A stretch of DNA of 64,000 nucleotides from contig NZ_FTPR01000002.1 in NCBI RefSeq assembly GCF_900156505.1, forward strand, positions 558,001 through 622,000, written 5' to 3'. Every line of letters starts with the position of its first letter. Position 1 is the first letter of the stretch. The notes under the pieces were generated by a model that saw nothing but the letters and a program-made list of their open reading frames with translations, was not told the DNA's origin and searched no databases. The stretch comes from Yoonia rosea (GTDB taxonomy: Bacteria > Pseudomonadota > Alphaproteobacteria > Rhodobacterales > Rhodobacteraceae). The position numbers were made by a program, and so were the translations under genes. Shown here piece after piece: positions 52,659-61,107 of this stretch.

Positions 52659-53435
52659 ATGGCCTTTGACAAGATCATCGTAGATATCAGCGACAGTGTC
52701 GCAACGATTACGCTGAACCGACCAGACGCAATGAATGCGCTCAACAGCGAACTTCTGGGCGAACTTTGCACCGCATTGGAAGAGGCGGATGCGAGCGAGA
52801 AGGTGCGCTGCATCATCATCACCGGATCCGAGAAGGCCTTTGCCGCAGGTGCCGATATCTCTGAGATGGCCGACAAGACATTCGTCGAGATGTACACCAA
52901 GCGCTTCTTCGAGAATGAAACCGACCGCTTCAATCGCACCCGCAAACCAATCATCGCGGCTGTTGCGGGCTATGCGCTGGGCGGCGGATGCGAGCTGGCG
53001 ATGATGTGCGACTTCATTATTGCTGCCGATAATGCCAAATTTGGCCAGCCCGAAATCAATCTTGGTGTGATTGCCGGTATCGGCGGCACACAGCGCCTGA
53101 CCCGTTATGTAGGCAAATCCAAGTCGATGGACATGCATCTGACAGGCCGCTTCATGGACGCCGAAGAGGCCGAGCGCAGCGGGCTTGTGAGCCGTGTTGT
53201 CCCCGCCAAGAAACTGCTGAGCGAAGCGAAAGCTGCCGCAGAAAAGATTGCCGAGAAATCCCAGATTGCGACAATGGCCGCAAAAGATGCGGTAGACCGC
53301 GCTTATGAAACGACCCTTGCCGAAGGTCTGAATTATGAGCGGCGGCTGTTCCAGTCGCTCTTTGCGACCGAGGACCAAGCCGAGGGCATGGCGGCCTTTA
53401 CCGAAAAACGTGAAGCACAATTCCGCGATAAGTAG
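52659..53435 (+). CDS. Enoyl-CoA hydratase (crotonase family)
   Basis: 258 residues. Hydrates trans-2-enoyl-CoA in beta-oxidation. Oxyanion-hole motifs [11 protein letters not shown] (about residues 61-71) and [17 protein letters not shown], and the catalytic Glu in [20 protein letters not shown], match mitochondrial-type short-chain enoyl-CoA hydratase. ATG 52659 (MAFDKIIVD) is used; ATG 52650 is possible. In this taxon it is often annotated as fadB1x/paaF-like. It is separated from the following pseudogene by about 12 bp. Confidence 0.92.
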   Translation: MAFDKIIVDISDSVATITLNRPDAMNALNSELLGELCTALEEADASEKVRCIIITGSEKAFAAGADISEMADKTFVEMYTKRFFENETDRFNRTRKPIIAAVAGYALGGGCELAMMCDFIIAADNAKFGQPEINLGVIAGIGGTQRLTRYVGKSKSMDMHLTGRFMDAEEAERSGLVSRVVPAKKLLSEAKAAAEKIAEKSQIATMAAKDAVDRAYETTLAEGLNYERRLFQSLFATEDQAEGMAAFTEKREAQFRDK

Positions 53436-53446
53436 GCCTGTTCCCT

Positions 53447-53913
53447 CTGATTGACGCGGCCTTGATCCTTACGCAAGCATCGGATGAGCTTCGCGAGCAG
53501 CTGAAATCCAGGCGCGGGATATCATGTTCATCCAACGCGCGGGCGGTCCGGTGACTTTGAACCAGCAAATGGCACTTCAGTCCGGCCTGCTCTGGTCGGA
53601 AGAGATGGACCAGACAATCGCTGATGAACTCAAGCAGACGATCCCGGTTTATAGCGGTACGTTAAGCGCCCTGAGCAATGGTTTGCCGCAGATGAGCACA
53701 CTGCTGCCGTAGACACCCGGGATTGCGGATAGGCTGGAAGAGATTGGCAGTATCTGGGCGCGAAATTAGCCGGCGCTTAATCTTGTTGCTGTGGATGAAG
53801 AGGTCACCGATCAACAGCGATCTGACCTCTGCTAAAACCTGATTGACGAGAACGTGGTCTCGCTTGATCTGCTCTACCTTTATCAGGATCGTTGCCTTGT
53901 AATTAGGGGTTGA
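53447..53913 (+). pseudogene. Degenerate PilJ-type (type IV pili/chemotaxis sensor) domain gene
   Basis: From 53447 a frame reads LIDAALILTQASDELREQLK, shifts to a second frame near 53503, and continues IQARDIMFIQRAGG...LNQQMALQSGLLWSEEMDQTIADELKQT. That frame then has stops at 53710, 53767 and 53833 but keeps protein-like sequence (TPGIADRLEEIGSIWAR, NLVAVDEEVTDQQRSDL, NLIDENVVSLDLLYLYQDR) up to the TGA at 53911. The QQMALQSGLLW stretch resembles the RMLSQRMAK-type segment of PilJ N-terminal domains. One frameshift, three stops and no 5' end make it non-functional. A 62-residue reading frame at 53524-53712 is part of it, not a separate gene. Confidence 0.6.
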
Positions 53914-54064
53914 AACGCTGTGTTGTCTCGCTTAAACGCGGCACCATACATGCGCGTGAGGCCCGCTTTGGCCAGAATCACCGGTTCGAAAACCCGGGGC
54001 TTGGGCTTAATGCGCGAATGACATTCAATTTGGCCCAATCAAGGCCCAGCTAGGAAACGAACAC

Positions 54065-54328
54065 ATGGCAAACTCACCTCAGGCAAAAAAACGCGCCCGT
54101 CAGAACGCAGCGCGTTTTGCTGTTAACAAAATGCGCCGTTCGCGCATCCGTACATACCTGCGCGCTGTTGAAGAAGCGATTGCATCCGGCGATCCAAAAG
54201 CTGCAGCAGCGGCTCTGAAGGCGGCTCAGCCAGAGCTGATGCGCGGTGTGACCAAGGGTGTCATGCACAAGAACACAGCTTCGCGCAAAATGTCTCGTCT
54301 GGCGGCACGCGTCAAATCTGTCGGTTGA
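54065..54328 (+). CDS. rpsT: 30S ribosomal protein S20
   Basis: 87 residues, lysine/arginine/alanine-rich: [39 protein letters not shown]. Binds 16S rRNA. TAGGAA lies nine bases upstream. The rpsT-dnaA order is conserved in alphaproteobacteria, and a strong terminator follows. Confidence 0.98.
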   Translation: MANSPQAKKRARQNAARFAVNKMRRSRIRTYLRAVEEAIASGDPKAAAAALKAAQPELMRGVTKGVMHKNTASRKMSRLAARVKSVG

Positions 54329-54361
54329 TTCTGCGCTAACCGGCAAAAACGAAAAAGTTCA

Positions 54362-54390
54362 AGCGCGTCCAGACTGGGCGCGCTTTTTTT
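54362..54390 (+). terminator. Rho-independent terminator after rpsT
   Basis: AGCGCGTCCA-GAC-TGGGCGCGCT, ten pairs (one T-G) with a three-base loop, running into a seven-T tract. Confidence 0.9.
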
Positions 54391-54924
54391 GTTTCACTGT
54401 GGTCTGCCTGCGCAGAAATTGTGACTTTTCAAAGAGCCAAGAGATTCTTTTCTGACAATCTCTGAGTCAAGCACGATGTTATGTTGAAGCGGTCCCAAAG
54501 CCCTTGCTAACTTGGCCCTGCGATTCACATCGTTCCGGGGGGACATGAGGGGATTTGCGGATGGCCGGGTGATAAAATATCGTCGTTGACGGGTTTTTTC
54601 ACCGCACCAGAAGGCAGATCTCATGCGATGGTGGCATGGAGATTTCAGTGTAAACTGCGAACCCATGTCATTGTGTGTCTGCGCCAGGGCCAAGGTCTGC
54701 TCTTTGGTTTCTGGTCGCTGTTCGTGGCCCGTTGAGCTGCCGTTTGGCGTCTGTCTGTATCGTTGCGATGCAGGTGCGCGTCTCGGTCTATGGTTTTGGG
54801 TAAAAGGCGCTGGGATCAGGTTGGGCAACTTGATCTAGTCGATCTTTTTTGTCCTGGGCATTGTGGCGCAGGCGCGATTTTCGCGTCTCACGTGGTAGCT
54901 GTGAATGTGGGACAAAGGTATAAA
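54391..54924. other. 534-bp dnaA upstream region without a gene
   Basis: No convincing coding frame. It holds a perfect 7-base inverted repeat AGAGATT-N10-AATCTCT (54440-54463) and presumably the dnaA promoter. I found no TTATNCACA-type DnaA box on either strand by eye, so it does not look like a classical oriC, although this is not a scored search. Confidence 0.6.
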
Positions 54925-56262
54925 ATGACGAATGAAATTTGGGCAACGGTTTTGGCTGCTCTGAAAAGTGCATTGGGCAAGAACAGTTTTTCAAGCTGGA
55001 TTGAGCCGCTCGAATTCAAGGAACTGGTAGATGGCGTGGCTGTATTTGACGTGCCCACGAACTTTATCGGGAACTATGTCTCACAGAACTTTGGCGACCA
55101 GATTCTCTACCACATGAATAATCTGGGCCAAGAGGTGCAGCGCCTGCAATTCCGCGTCCCGTCGCAAACGCGCCCGACGGCCAAGGCGAAAGCGACCAGC
55201 AAGGCCGCAGAGCCGGAAGCCGGATCAGGTGCACCTCTTGATAGCCGTTTCACTTTTGACACCTTCGTTGTCGGCAAACCAAATGAGTTGGCCCATGCGG
55301 CCGCCCGCCGTGTCGCTGAAGGTGGCCCTGTTACCTTCAACCCGCTGTTTCTTTATGGCGGCGTCGGGTTGGGGAAAACGCACCTGATGCATGCGATCGC
55401 GCATGAGCTGAAATTGCGTTCGCCCGAATTGAACGTGCTTTATCTCTCGGCTGAACAGTTCATGTACCGCTTCATCACTGCTTTGCGTGAACGCAAGATG
55501 ATGGACTTCAAACAGCTGTTCCGCTCGGTCGATGTGCTGATGGTGGACGACGTGCAATTTATCGGCGGTAAAGACAGCACGCAGGAAGAGTTTTTTCACA
55601 CCTTCAACGCGCTGGTCGATGGTCAGAAACAGATCATTATTTCTGCTGATCGCGCACCGGGTGAGATCAAGGACCTTGAAGAGCGGATCAAATCCCGCCT
55701 GCAATGCGGTCTAGTGGTGGACCTGCACCCGACAGATTATGAACTGCGCCTCGGCATTCTGCAGTCCAAGGTTGAGGTCTACTCCGCCCAATACCCCGAA
55801 CTTCAGATCGCCGACGGTGTTCTGGAATTCCTCGCGCACCGCATTTCCACCAACGTGCGCGTTCTCGAGGGTGCGCTGACACGTCTTTTCGCATTCGCGT
55901 CGCTTGTGGGCCGCGAAATTACGCTGGACCTGACACAGGATTGTCTGTCTGACGTGCTCAAGGCGTCGGACCGCAAGGTGACGGTCGAAGAGATCCAGCG
56001 CAAAGTGTCCGAGCATTACAACATCCGCCTGTCCGACATGATCGGCCCCAAGCGCGTACGCAACTATGCCCGCCCACGCCAGATCGCGATGTATCTGGCC
56101 AAGCAGATGACCAGCCGGTCACTACCTGAGATCGGGCGGCGTTTCGGCGGGCGTGATCACACAACGGTCATGCACGGGGTTAAGCGGATTGAAGAGCTCA
56201 AGGCGCTTGATAGCCAGATCGCCGATGATCTGGAACTTTTGCGCCGCGCGCTGCAGGAATAA
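54925..56262 (+). CDS. dnaA: Chromosomal replication initiator DnaA
   Basis: 445 residues. Domain I (MTNEIWATVLAALKSALGKNSFSSWIEPLEF), a short domain II linker (about 90-110), AAA+ domain III with Walker A GGVGLGKT at 145-152 and Walker B VLMVDDVQFI, and domain IV with the DnaA-box helix RFGGRDHTTVMHGVKRI. ATG 54925 has AAAGG six bases before; the frame is open to 54763 but lacks domain I similarity there. Confidence 0.98.
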   Translation: MTNEIWATVLAALKSALGKNSFSSWIEPLEFKELVDGVAVFDVPTNFIGNYVSQNFGDQILYHMNNLGQEVQRLQFRVPSQTRPTAKAKATSKAAEPEAGSGAPLDSRFTFDTFVVGKPNELAHAAARRVAEGGPVTFNPLFLYGGVGLGKTHLMHAIAHELKLRSPELNVLYLSAEQFMYRFITALRERKMMDFKQLFRSVDVLMVDDVQFIGGKDSTQEEFFHTFNALVDGQKQIIISADRAPGEIKDLEERIKSRLQCGLVVDLHPTDYELRLGILQSKVEVYSAQYPELQIADGVLEFLAHRISTNVRVLEGALTRLFAFASLVGREITLDLTQDCLSDVLKASDRKVTVEEIQRKVSEHYNIRLSDMIGPKRVRNYARPRQIAMYLAKQMTSRSLPEIGRRFGGRDHTTVMHGVKRIEELKALDSQIADDLELLRRALQE

Positions 56263-56334
56263 GCCTGCAAAACAGGCCCGAAGCTTGACGCGGACACCCC
56301 CATCGTCAACAGTCCAGAAAATGCTTGAGGGTGG

Positions 56335-56357
56335 CGCAAAATAGAGTACATTTTGCG
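56335..56357. promoter_or_regulatory. Perfect 8-bp inverted repeat between dnaA and dnaN
   Basis: CGCAAAAT-AGAGTAC-ATTTTGCG, eight-base perfect arms around seven bases, 42 bp before the dnaN start in the 136-bp gap. A hairpin with few T after it; an operator or partial attenuator for dnaN is possible. Confidence 0.5.
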
Positions 56358-56398
56358 TCCCGATGGCGTCGGATGCCAAGATATGCGGAGATTGGGAT

Positions 56399-57517
56399 AT
56401 GAAATTCAGCATTGAACGTGCGGTGCTTCTTAAGGCTGTGGCGCAAGCCCAGTCCGTGGTCGAGCGGCGCAACACGATCCCGATTTTGGCCAACGTCCTG
56501 ATCGAAGCAGAAGGCGACACTGTGCAGTTCCGCGCGACCGATCTCGATATCGAGATCGTCGACCGCGCGCCTGCCAAGGTGGAACGCGCAGGGGCGACAA
56601 CAGTTGCTGCGGTTACCCTGAATGAAATCGTGCGAAAGCTGCCTGATGGGGCATTGGTCACCTTGACCGAAGATGGCGCATCCGGACGGTTGAGCATTGA
56701 GGCAGGGCGGTCAAATTTCTCTCTGGCGACATTGCCGAAAGAAGATTTCCCTGTGATGGCCTCTTCTGATTATGCCGCCAATTTCTCGGCGCCTGCCCCC
56801 GTGCTGCGCCGGCTGTTCGACAAATCCAAATTTGCGATCTCGACCGAAGAAACCCGGTATTACCTCAATGGCGTCTACATGCATGTCGCCGATAGCGAAG
56901 GCGGCAAGGTGCTGCGGTGTGTGGCCACTGACGGCCACCGTCTTGCCCGGATCGACGCCGATCTTCCCGCAGGTGCAGCCGAAATGGCCGGTGTGATCGT
57001 GCCACGCAAGACTGTGGGCGAATTGCGCAAGCTGCTTGACGATGACGATATGCAAATCGCGGTATCCGTGTCGGAAACCAAAGTACGCTTTGCGACACCC
57101 GATATCACGCTGACCTCGAAGGTGATTGACGGGACGTTCCCCGATTACACCCGTGTTATCCCGCAAGGAAACACCCGCAAGCTTGAAGTGGATGCCAGCG
57201 AGTTTGCCCGCGCCGTGGACCGCGTTGCGACCGTGTCATCCGAGCGTTCGCGCGCCGTGAAGCTGTCACTAGATGAGGATCGCTTGATCCTTTCGGTCAA
57301 TGCTCCTGACAGCGGTGCCGCCGAAGAAGAGCTTGCTGTTGCCTATAGCGACGAGCGGTTGGAGATCGGATTCAACGCGAAATACCTGCTGGAAATCGCA
57401 AGTCAGGTGGACCGCGAAAACGCAGTGTTCATGTTCAACACCGCAGGTGACCCGACCTTGATGCGCGAAGGCAACGACACCTCGGCGGTCTATGTTGTTA
57501 TGCCGATGCGCGTGTGA
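56399..57517 (+). CDS. dnaN: DNA polymerase III sliding clamp (beta subunit) DnaN
   Basis: 372 residues, three clamp domains of about 120 residues, ending with the conserved VYVVMPMRV. MKFSIERAVLLKAVAQAQSVVERRNTIPILANVLIEA is the family start. ATG 56399 follows GGAG; the open frame before it is not clamp-like. Confidence 0.98.
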   Translation: MKFSIERAVLLKAVAQAQSVVERRNTIPILANVLIEAEGDTVQFRATDLDIEIVDRAPAKVERAGATTVAAVTLNEIVRKLPDGALVTLTEDGASGRLSIEAGRSNFSLATLPKEDFPVMASSDYAANFSAPAPVLRRLFDKSKFAISTEETRYYLNGVYMHVADSEGGKVLRCVATDGHRLARIDADLPAGAAEMAGVIVPRKTVGELRKLLDDDDMQIAVSVSETKVRFATPDITLTSKVIDGTFPDYTRVIPQGNTRKLEVDASEFARAVDRVATVSSERSRAVKLSLDEDRLILSVNAPDSGAAEEELAVAYSDERLEIGFNAKYLLEIASQVDRENAVFMFNTAGDPTLMREGNDTSAVYVVMPMRV

Positions 57518-57523
57518 CAGGGC

Positions 57524-57568
57524 CCAAAATTTTCCAAAATTTTGGAGGCAGGATTTTGCAAAATCCTG
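57524..57568. repeat. Palindrome block between dnaN and recF
   Basis: CCAAAATTTT (57524-57533) is followed at once by the palindrome CCAAAATTTTGG (57534-57545), then after three bases the perfect 20-base palindrome CAGGATTTTGCAAAATCCTG (57549-57568). The block ends ten bases before the recF start. Such AT-cored palindromes look like small dispersed intergenic elements or operators rather than coding sequence; genome copies need a search. Confidence 0.75.
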
Positions 57569-57578
57569 ACAACCGCCC

Positions 57579-58679
57579 GTGACCACGCTTGCGCTGCAAG
57601 AACTGACGCTGTCGCATTTCCGCTCGCACAAACGCGCGTCGCTCGCGCTTGATCCGCGCCCCATCGCGATTTTTGGACCGAATGGCGCAGGCAAGACCAA
57701 TATCATTGAAGCGGTCTCACTTCTTTCGCCGGGGCGTGGCCTGCGCCGCGCAGGGGCCGATGATCTGCCCCGCAGGCCAGAGGCTCTGGGTTGGAAGATC
57801 ACCGGTATCCTGAAATCCCTGCATCAAACCCACGAGGTTGAAACATGGGCCGAGGCGGGCAATCCGCGCCAGTTGCGCATTGACGGCAAGGCGGCCCCGC
57901 AAACTGCATTGGGGCGGATCGGGCGTGTCTTGTGGTTGGTACCCTCAATGGACAGGCTCTGGATTGAAGGAGCTGAAGGGCGCAGACGCTTTCTGGATCG
58001 TGCGACGCTCAGTTTCGAGCCCTCCCATGCAGAGGCCGTCCTGACCTATGAAAAAGCCATGCGCGAACGCAACCGCCTGCTCAAAGACATGGTGCGCGAC
58101 GCCCATTGGTATACCGCGATCGAGGCGCAAATGGCCGAGGCGGGCGCCACCATCCAGCGCAACCGCCATGATGCGATTGACGCACTGATGACGGCACAAG
58201 CCTCAGCGACCACGGTGTTTCCCACCGCCACGCTCGCGCTGACGTCGCCTGACCCCGTGCCGGACGACCTGCAGTCCGCGCTTGCCGACAATCGCGCCCG
58301 CGACATGGCGGCGGGCCGGACATTGATCGGCCCACACCGCGCCGATCTGGACGCTGTCTTCGCGGACAAAGGCGTGCCGGCCAAGGATTGCTCGACCGGT
58401 GAACAAAAAGCGCTGCTGATCAGCCTGATCCTTGCCAATGGTCGTGCGCTTGCCCGCGATTTCGGTGCGCCGCCCATCCTTTTGCTGGATGAGGTTGCCG
58501 CGCATCTTGACGCAGACCGCCGCGCAGCCCTCTATGATGAAATCTGCAGTTTGGGCGCGCAGGCTTTCATGACCGGCACGGGCCCCGAACTGTTTGCTGA
58601 ACTCGGCACCCGCGCGCAATACGCGGAAGTCACTGATACAGATGGACAATCGACCGTCATGCAAAGGAATGCCCCATGA
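57579..58679 (+). CDS. recF: DNA replication and repair protein RecF
   Basis: 366 residues, SMC-like ATPase that loads RecA at gaps with RecOR. Walker A GPNGAGKT at 33-40, signature CSTGEQKALLISLILA and Walker B PILLLDEVAAHLD are visible. GTG 57579 is the earliest in-frame start matching the family's TLALQELTLSHFRSHK; no clear ribosome site, perhaps because of the adjacent palindromes. Stop overlaps the VOC gene (ATGA). Confidence 0.95.
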   Translation: MTTLALQELTLSHFRSHKRASLALDPRPIAIFGPNGAGKTNIIEAVSLLSPGRGLRRAGADDLPRRPEALGWKITGILKSLHQTHEVETWAEAGNPRQLRIDGKAAPQTALGRIGRVLWLVPSMDRLWIEGAEGRRRFLDRATLSFEPSHAEAVLTYEKAMRERNRLLKDMVRDAHWYTAIEAQMAEAGATIQRNRHDAIDALMTAQASATTVFPTATLALTSPDPVPDDLQSALADNRARDMAAGRTLIGPHRADLDAVFADKGVPAKDCSTGEQKALLISLILANGRALARDFGAPPILLLDEVAAHLDADRRAALYDEICSLGAQAFMTGTGPELFAELGTRAQYAEVTDTDGQSTVMQRNAP

Positions 58680-59104
58680 CACCACAACGCGTCACGCTGA
58701 TCACCCTCGGGGTGGCTGATCTGGACCGTTCCAAAGCCTTCTACGCGGCTCTTGGCTGGACCCCAACCAATGACGAAGGCGAAGTTGTGTTTTACCAGAT
58801 CAATGGCATGGTGCTTGGTCTGTTTGGTCTTGCTCCCTTGGCGAAAGATCAGGGCCGCCCTGATGCAACACTGGGCACCGGTGCTATCACGCTGGCGCAA
58901 AACTTCACGACAGATGCCGATGTTGATGCTGCCTATGCCGCTGCCCTTGCAGCAGGTGCAACCCCGCTCAAAGCACCGGAAAAGGTCTTTTGGGGTGGCT
59001 ACTCGGGTTACTACGCCGACCCGGACGGTCACGTCTGGGAAGTGGCGCAAAACCCGTTCTGGACGCTGAATGCGGATGGCAGTCTGACACTGGCCACCGC
59101 ATGA
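58676..59104 (+). CDS. VOC-family (glyoxalase/dioxygenase superfamily) protein
   Basis: 142 residues, one VOC pair: RVTLITLGVADLDRSKAFYAALGW and GYYADPDGHVWEVAQNPFW, with the second-half Glu (WEV) as a probable metal ligand. Substrate unknown. It overlaps recF and the LysE gene by 4 bp each, so all three are probably read together although not functionally related to replication. Confidence 0.85.
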   Translation: MTPQRVTLITLGVADLDRSKAFYAALGWTPTNDEGEVVFYQINGMVLGLFGLAPLAKDQGRPDATLGTGAITLAQNFTTDADVDAAYAAALAAGATPLKAPEKVFWGGYSGYYADPDGHVWEVAQNPFWTLNADGSLTLATA

Positions 59105-59721
59105 CAATCACAGGCTATGAACTCCTGCTCTACGCAGGAGCGCTGATCATCTTGTTCATGACACCCGGCCCGGTATGGGTCGCGCTTCTCGCTCGATCAC
59201 TGTCGGGCGGGTTTCAAGCGGCTTGGCCGCTCGCAATCGGTGTGGCCATTGGCGATATCCTCTGGCCGCTGGTCGCGGTGTTGGGGGTGGCCTGGCTGGT
59301 GTCGGAATTTGCAGGCTTCATGGATGTCCTGAAATACGTTGCCGTCCTTGTCTTTATGCTGATGGGCGCAGCACTGATCCGCAACGCCGACCATGCGCTG
59401 GATGCCAACAGCAGGCTAATGCGGCCAGGCAGATGGGCCGGGTTTCTGGCCGGTGTCGCCGTCATCGTTGGTAACCCTAAAGCCGCACTGTTCTATATGG
59501 GCATCCTGCCCGGTTTCTTTGATCTGAGCAGGATCACGCCGTTTGATATGGTCGCAATTTGCACGCTGAGTTTCCTGGTGCCCTTGGTCGGAAACCTGGT
59601 TCTTGCCGCCTTTGTAGACCGTGTGCGTGGTGTGCTGAAATCGCCCGCTGCGGTGCGCCGGATGAACATCATTGCGGGCTGTCTCTTGATCGGTGTCGGT
59701 GTGGTTATCGGACTGACCTGA
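59101..59721 (+). CDS. LysE/RhtB-family amino-acid exporter
   Basis: 206 residues, about six TM helices. ALIILFMTPGPVWVALLARSLSGGFQAA is the LysE/RhtB start, and VAVIVGNPKAALFYMGILPGFFD holds the conserved NPKA. Substrate unknown. ATG 59101 overlaps the VOC stop; the frame is open to 58990 inside the VOC gene. The 3' end overlaps the convergent TetR gene by 17 bp. Confidence 0.9.
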   Translation: MTITGYELLLYAGALIILFMTPGPVWVALLARSLSGGFQAAWPLAIGVAIGDILWPLVAVLGVAWLVSEFAGFMDVLKYVAVLVFMLMGAALIRNADHALDANSRLMRPGRWAGFLAGVAVIVGNPKAALFYMGILPGFFDLSRITPFDMVAICTLSFLVPLVGNLVLAAFVDRVRGVLKSPAAVRRMNIIAGCLLIGVGVVIGLT

Positions 59722-60304
59722 CCGGGCCCAGCCATGGTTCCAGATAGGGGACAAGGCGTTGCTGTGTCGTGACAGTATTGTGCAGGGCGCAGAAATCCAG
59801 TGCGATCACCTGAATGACAAAGGCCTGTACGCCTTCGGCCAAAAGCATCGCGTCCACATCGTCGCGCACAACCGTTCCCTGAAGGGCCTTGATCCAGCCC
59901 GCATACAATTCGACCTGATGAAGAAAGTTGAGCGATATCAGTTCGGTCGTTTCAATCAACGCTGCCCCCGAAAACCGTAAGACGATGTCAAACACAATGC
60001 GGTCCTGTCTCATGACGTCCATGAGCGGCTGCAATCTTGATGCAAACTCTGGAATGGATGCAGGCGGCGGTCCTTTGGCGATCTTGTCGAGGATACGCCC
60101 AAGCTCTTGCCCGATCAGCAAAGCCATCAGGCGGTCCTTGTCATCGAAATGCGAAAAGAAAGTACCCTTTGCCACGGCGGCCCGCGAAACGACATCTTCG
60201 ACGCGCAGGCTGGCATAGCCACGTTCATCGATAATCTGCGTGGCAGCATCAATCAGTTTTTGGCGCGTCGCGAGGCGACGCTTCTGGGGGGTGTACGTTT
60301 CCAT
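59705..60304 (-). CDS. TetR-family transcriptional regulator
   Basis: 199 residues. N-terminal HTH: RQKLIDAATQIIDERGYASLRVEDVVSRAAVAKGTFFSHFDDKDRLMALLI; the ligand-binding C-terminal domain is not a known subtype. METYTPQKRRLATRQ at ATG 60304 begins the protein; the frame is open to 60394 over the operators. It very probably represses itself and the divergent quinone reductase through the three operators in the 105-bp gap. Confidence 0.93.
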   Translation of the reverse strand: METYTPQKRRLATRQKLIDAATQIIDERGYASLRVEDVVSRAAVAKGTFFSHFDDKDRLMALLIGQELGRILDKIAKGPPPASIPEFASRLQPLMDVMRQDRIVFDIVLRFSGAALIETTELISLNFLHQVELYAGWIKALQGTVVRDDVDAMLLAEGVQAFVIQVIALDFCALHNTVTTQQRLVPYLEPWLGPVRSVR

Positions 60305-60327
60305 AGTGACCAATTTCGCAGGTTTTG

Positions 60328-60393
60328 TGACCGTGGTCAAATTTAGCAATTGACCACGGTCACTTTCACCGCATATAAAAATGACCATGGTCA
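60328..60393. promoter_or_regulatory. Three perfect TGACC-N2-GGTCA operators between TetR gene and quinone reductase
   Basis: TGACCGTGGTCA (60328-60339), TGACCACGGTCA (60351-60362) and TGACCATGGTCA (60382-60393), starts 23 and 31 bp apart. Sites 1 and 2 are also inverted copies of each other over 14 bases. Placement over and after the predicted promoter of the reductase fits repression by the adjacent TetR protein. Confidence 0.88.
60350..60379 (+). promoter_or_regulatory. Predicted sigma-70 promoter of the quinone reductase
   Basis: TTGACC (60350-60355) and TATAAA (60374-60379) are 18 bp apart. Operator 2 covers the -35 box and operator 3 lies at about +1, so bound repressor would block RNA polymerase. 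Confidence 0.6.
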
Positions 60394-60409
60394 ATTTAAA
60401 GGAATCGAC

Positions 60410-61000
60410 ATGTCACAGAAACGCATCCTCGTCCTGAACGGACATCCTGGTGAAACCTCTCTCTCGCGGCACTTTGCGGAACGGTATGTACAATCCGCCG
60501 CGCAATCCGGCGCAGATGTCCGCGTTCATCATCTGCCGGAAATGGTGTTTGATATGGATTTTGGTCAGGGCAATTACTCCCAGTTCAAGCCATTGGAACC
60601 TGTCCTCGAAGCATTCCTGTCTGATCTGGAATGGGCCGAGCATTTCGTGATGTTGACGCCGATGTGGTGGGGTGGTCTTCCAGCGAAATTGAAAGGCTTG
60701 TTCGATCGCGCATTCTTGCCCAACCGTACCTTCAATACCAAGGTTCTGAAAATGGGTATGCCCACCCCGATGCTGACAGGAAAAACGGCCCGCGTGATCA
60801 TGACGTCAGATACGCCGCGCTGGTTTGAGCGGCTGATTTACCGCAACGCAATCATGCGCCAGCTGGACAAACAAATCCTTGGTTTTGTGGGTATCAAACC
60901 GGTGCGCTACACCTATTTTTCAGGCGCCTCCGACGCGACGGCGCCAACGATCCTGAAATGGGGTAACACGGTCTCGAAACTGGGCCAGAGGGCCGCATAG
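60410..61000 (+). CDS. NAD(P)H-dependent quinone oxidoreductase (flavodoxin-like, KefF/MdaB/YwqN type)
   Basis: 196 residues. KRILVLNGHPGETSLSRHFAERYVQSA carries the FMN phosphate-binding loop, and MLTPMWWGGLPAKLKGLFDRAFLP is the NQO-type flavin/NAD site. Two-electron quinone reduction, or electrophile detoxification, is the likely role; TetR control suggests an inducing quinone. GGAATCGAC ahead of ATG 60410. Confidence 0.85.
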   Translation: MSQKRILVLNGHPGETSLSRHFAERYVQSAAQSGADVRVHHLPEMVFDMDFGQGNYSQFKPLEPVLEAFLSDLEWAEHFVMLTPMWWGGLPAKLKGLFDRAFLPNRTFNTKVLKMGMPTPMLTGKTARVIMTSDTPRWFERLIYRNAIMRQLDKQILGFVGIKPVRYTYFSGASDATAPTILKWGNTVSKLGQRAA

Positions 61001-61050
61001 GGGGTGGATACGAAAGTCGGTCGAAAACCACAAAATCTTGTGCCATTTGC

Positions 61051-61079
61051 GTGACAAGCGCCCCTCAAAAGCGTATATT
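61051..61079 (+). promoter_or_regulatory. Predicted sigma-70 promoter of gyrB
   Basis: GTGACA (61051-61056), a 17-bp spacer and TATATT (61074-61079), 28 bp before the gyrB start. It suggests that gyrB is transcribed on its own and not from recF. Confidence 0.6.
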
Positions 61080-61107
61080 TTGGGCAGAAGAATACAGGAT
61101 TTTCGAC

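Noticed and set aside
53524..53712. 62-residue gene between enoyl-CoA hydratase and rpsT
   Set aside because: Protein-like sequence continues in the same frame past three stops and in another frame upstream, so it is a fragment of a pseudogene.
54391..54924. oriC in the dnaA upstream region
   Set aside because: No DnaA box (TTATNCACA) cluster or AT-rich unwinding region was seen. Many alphaproteobacteria have oriC away from dnaA.
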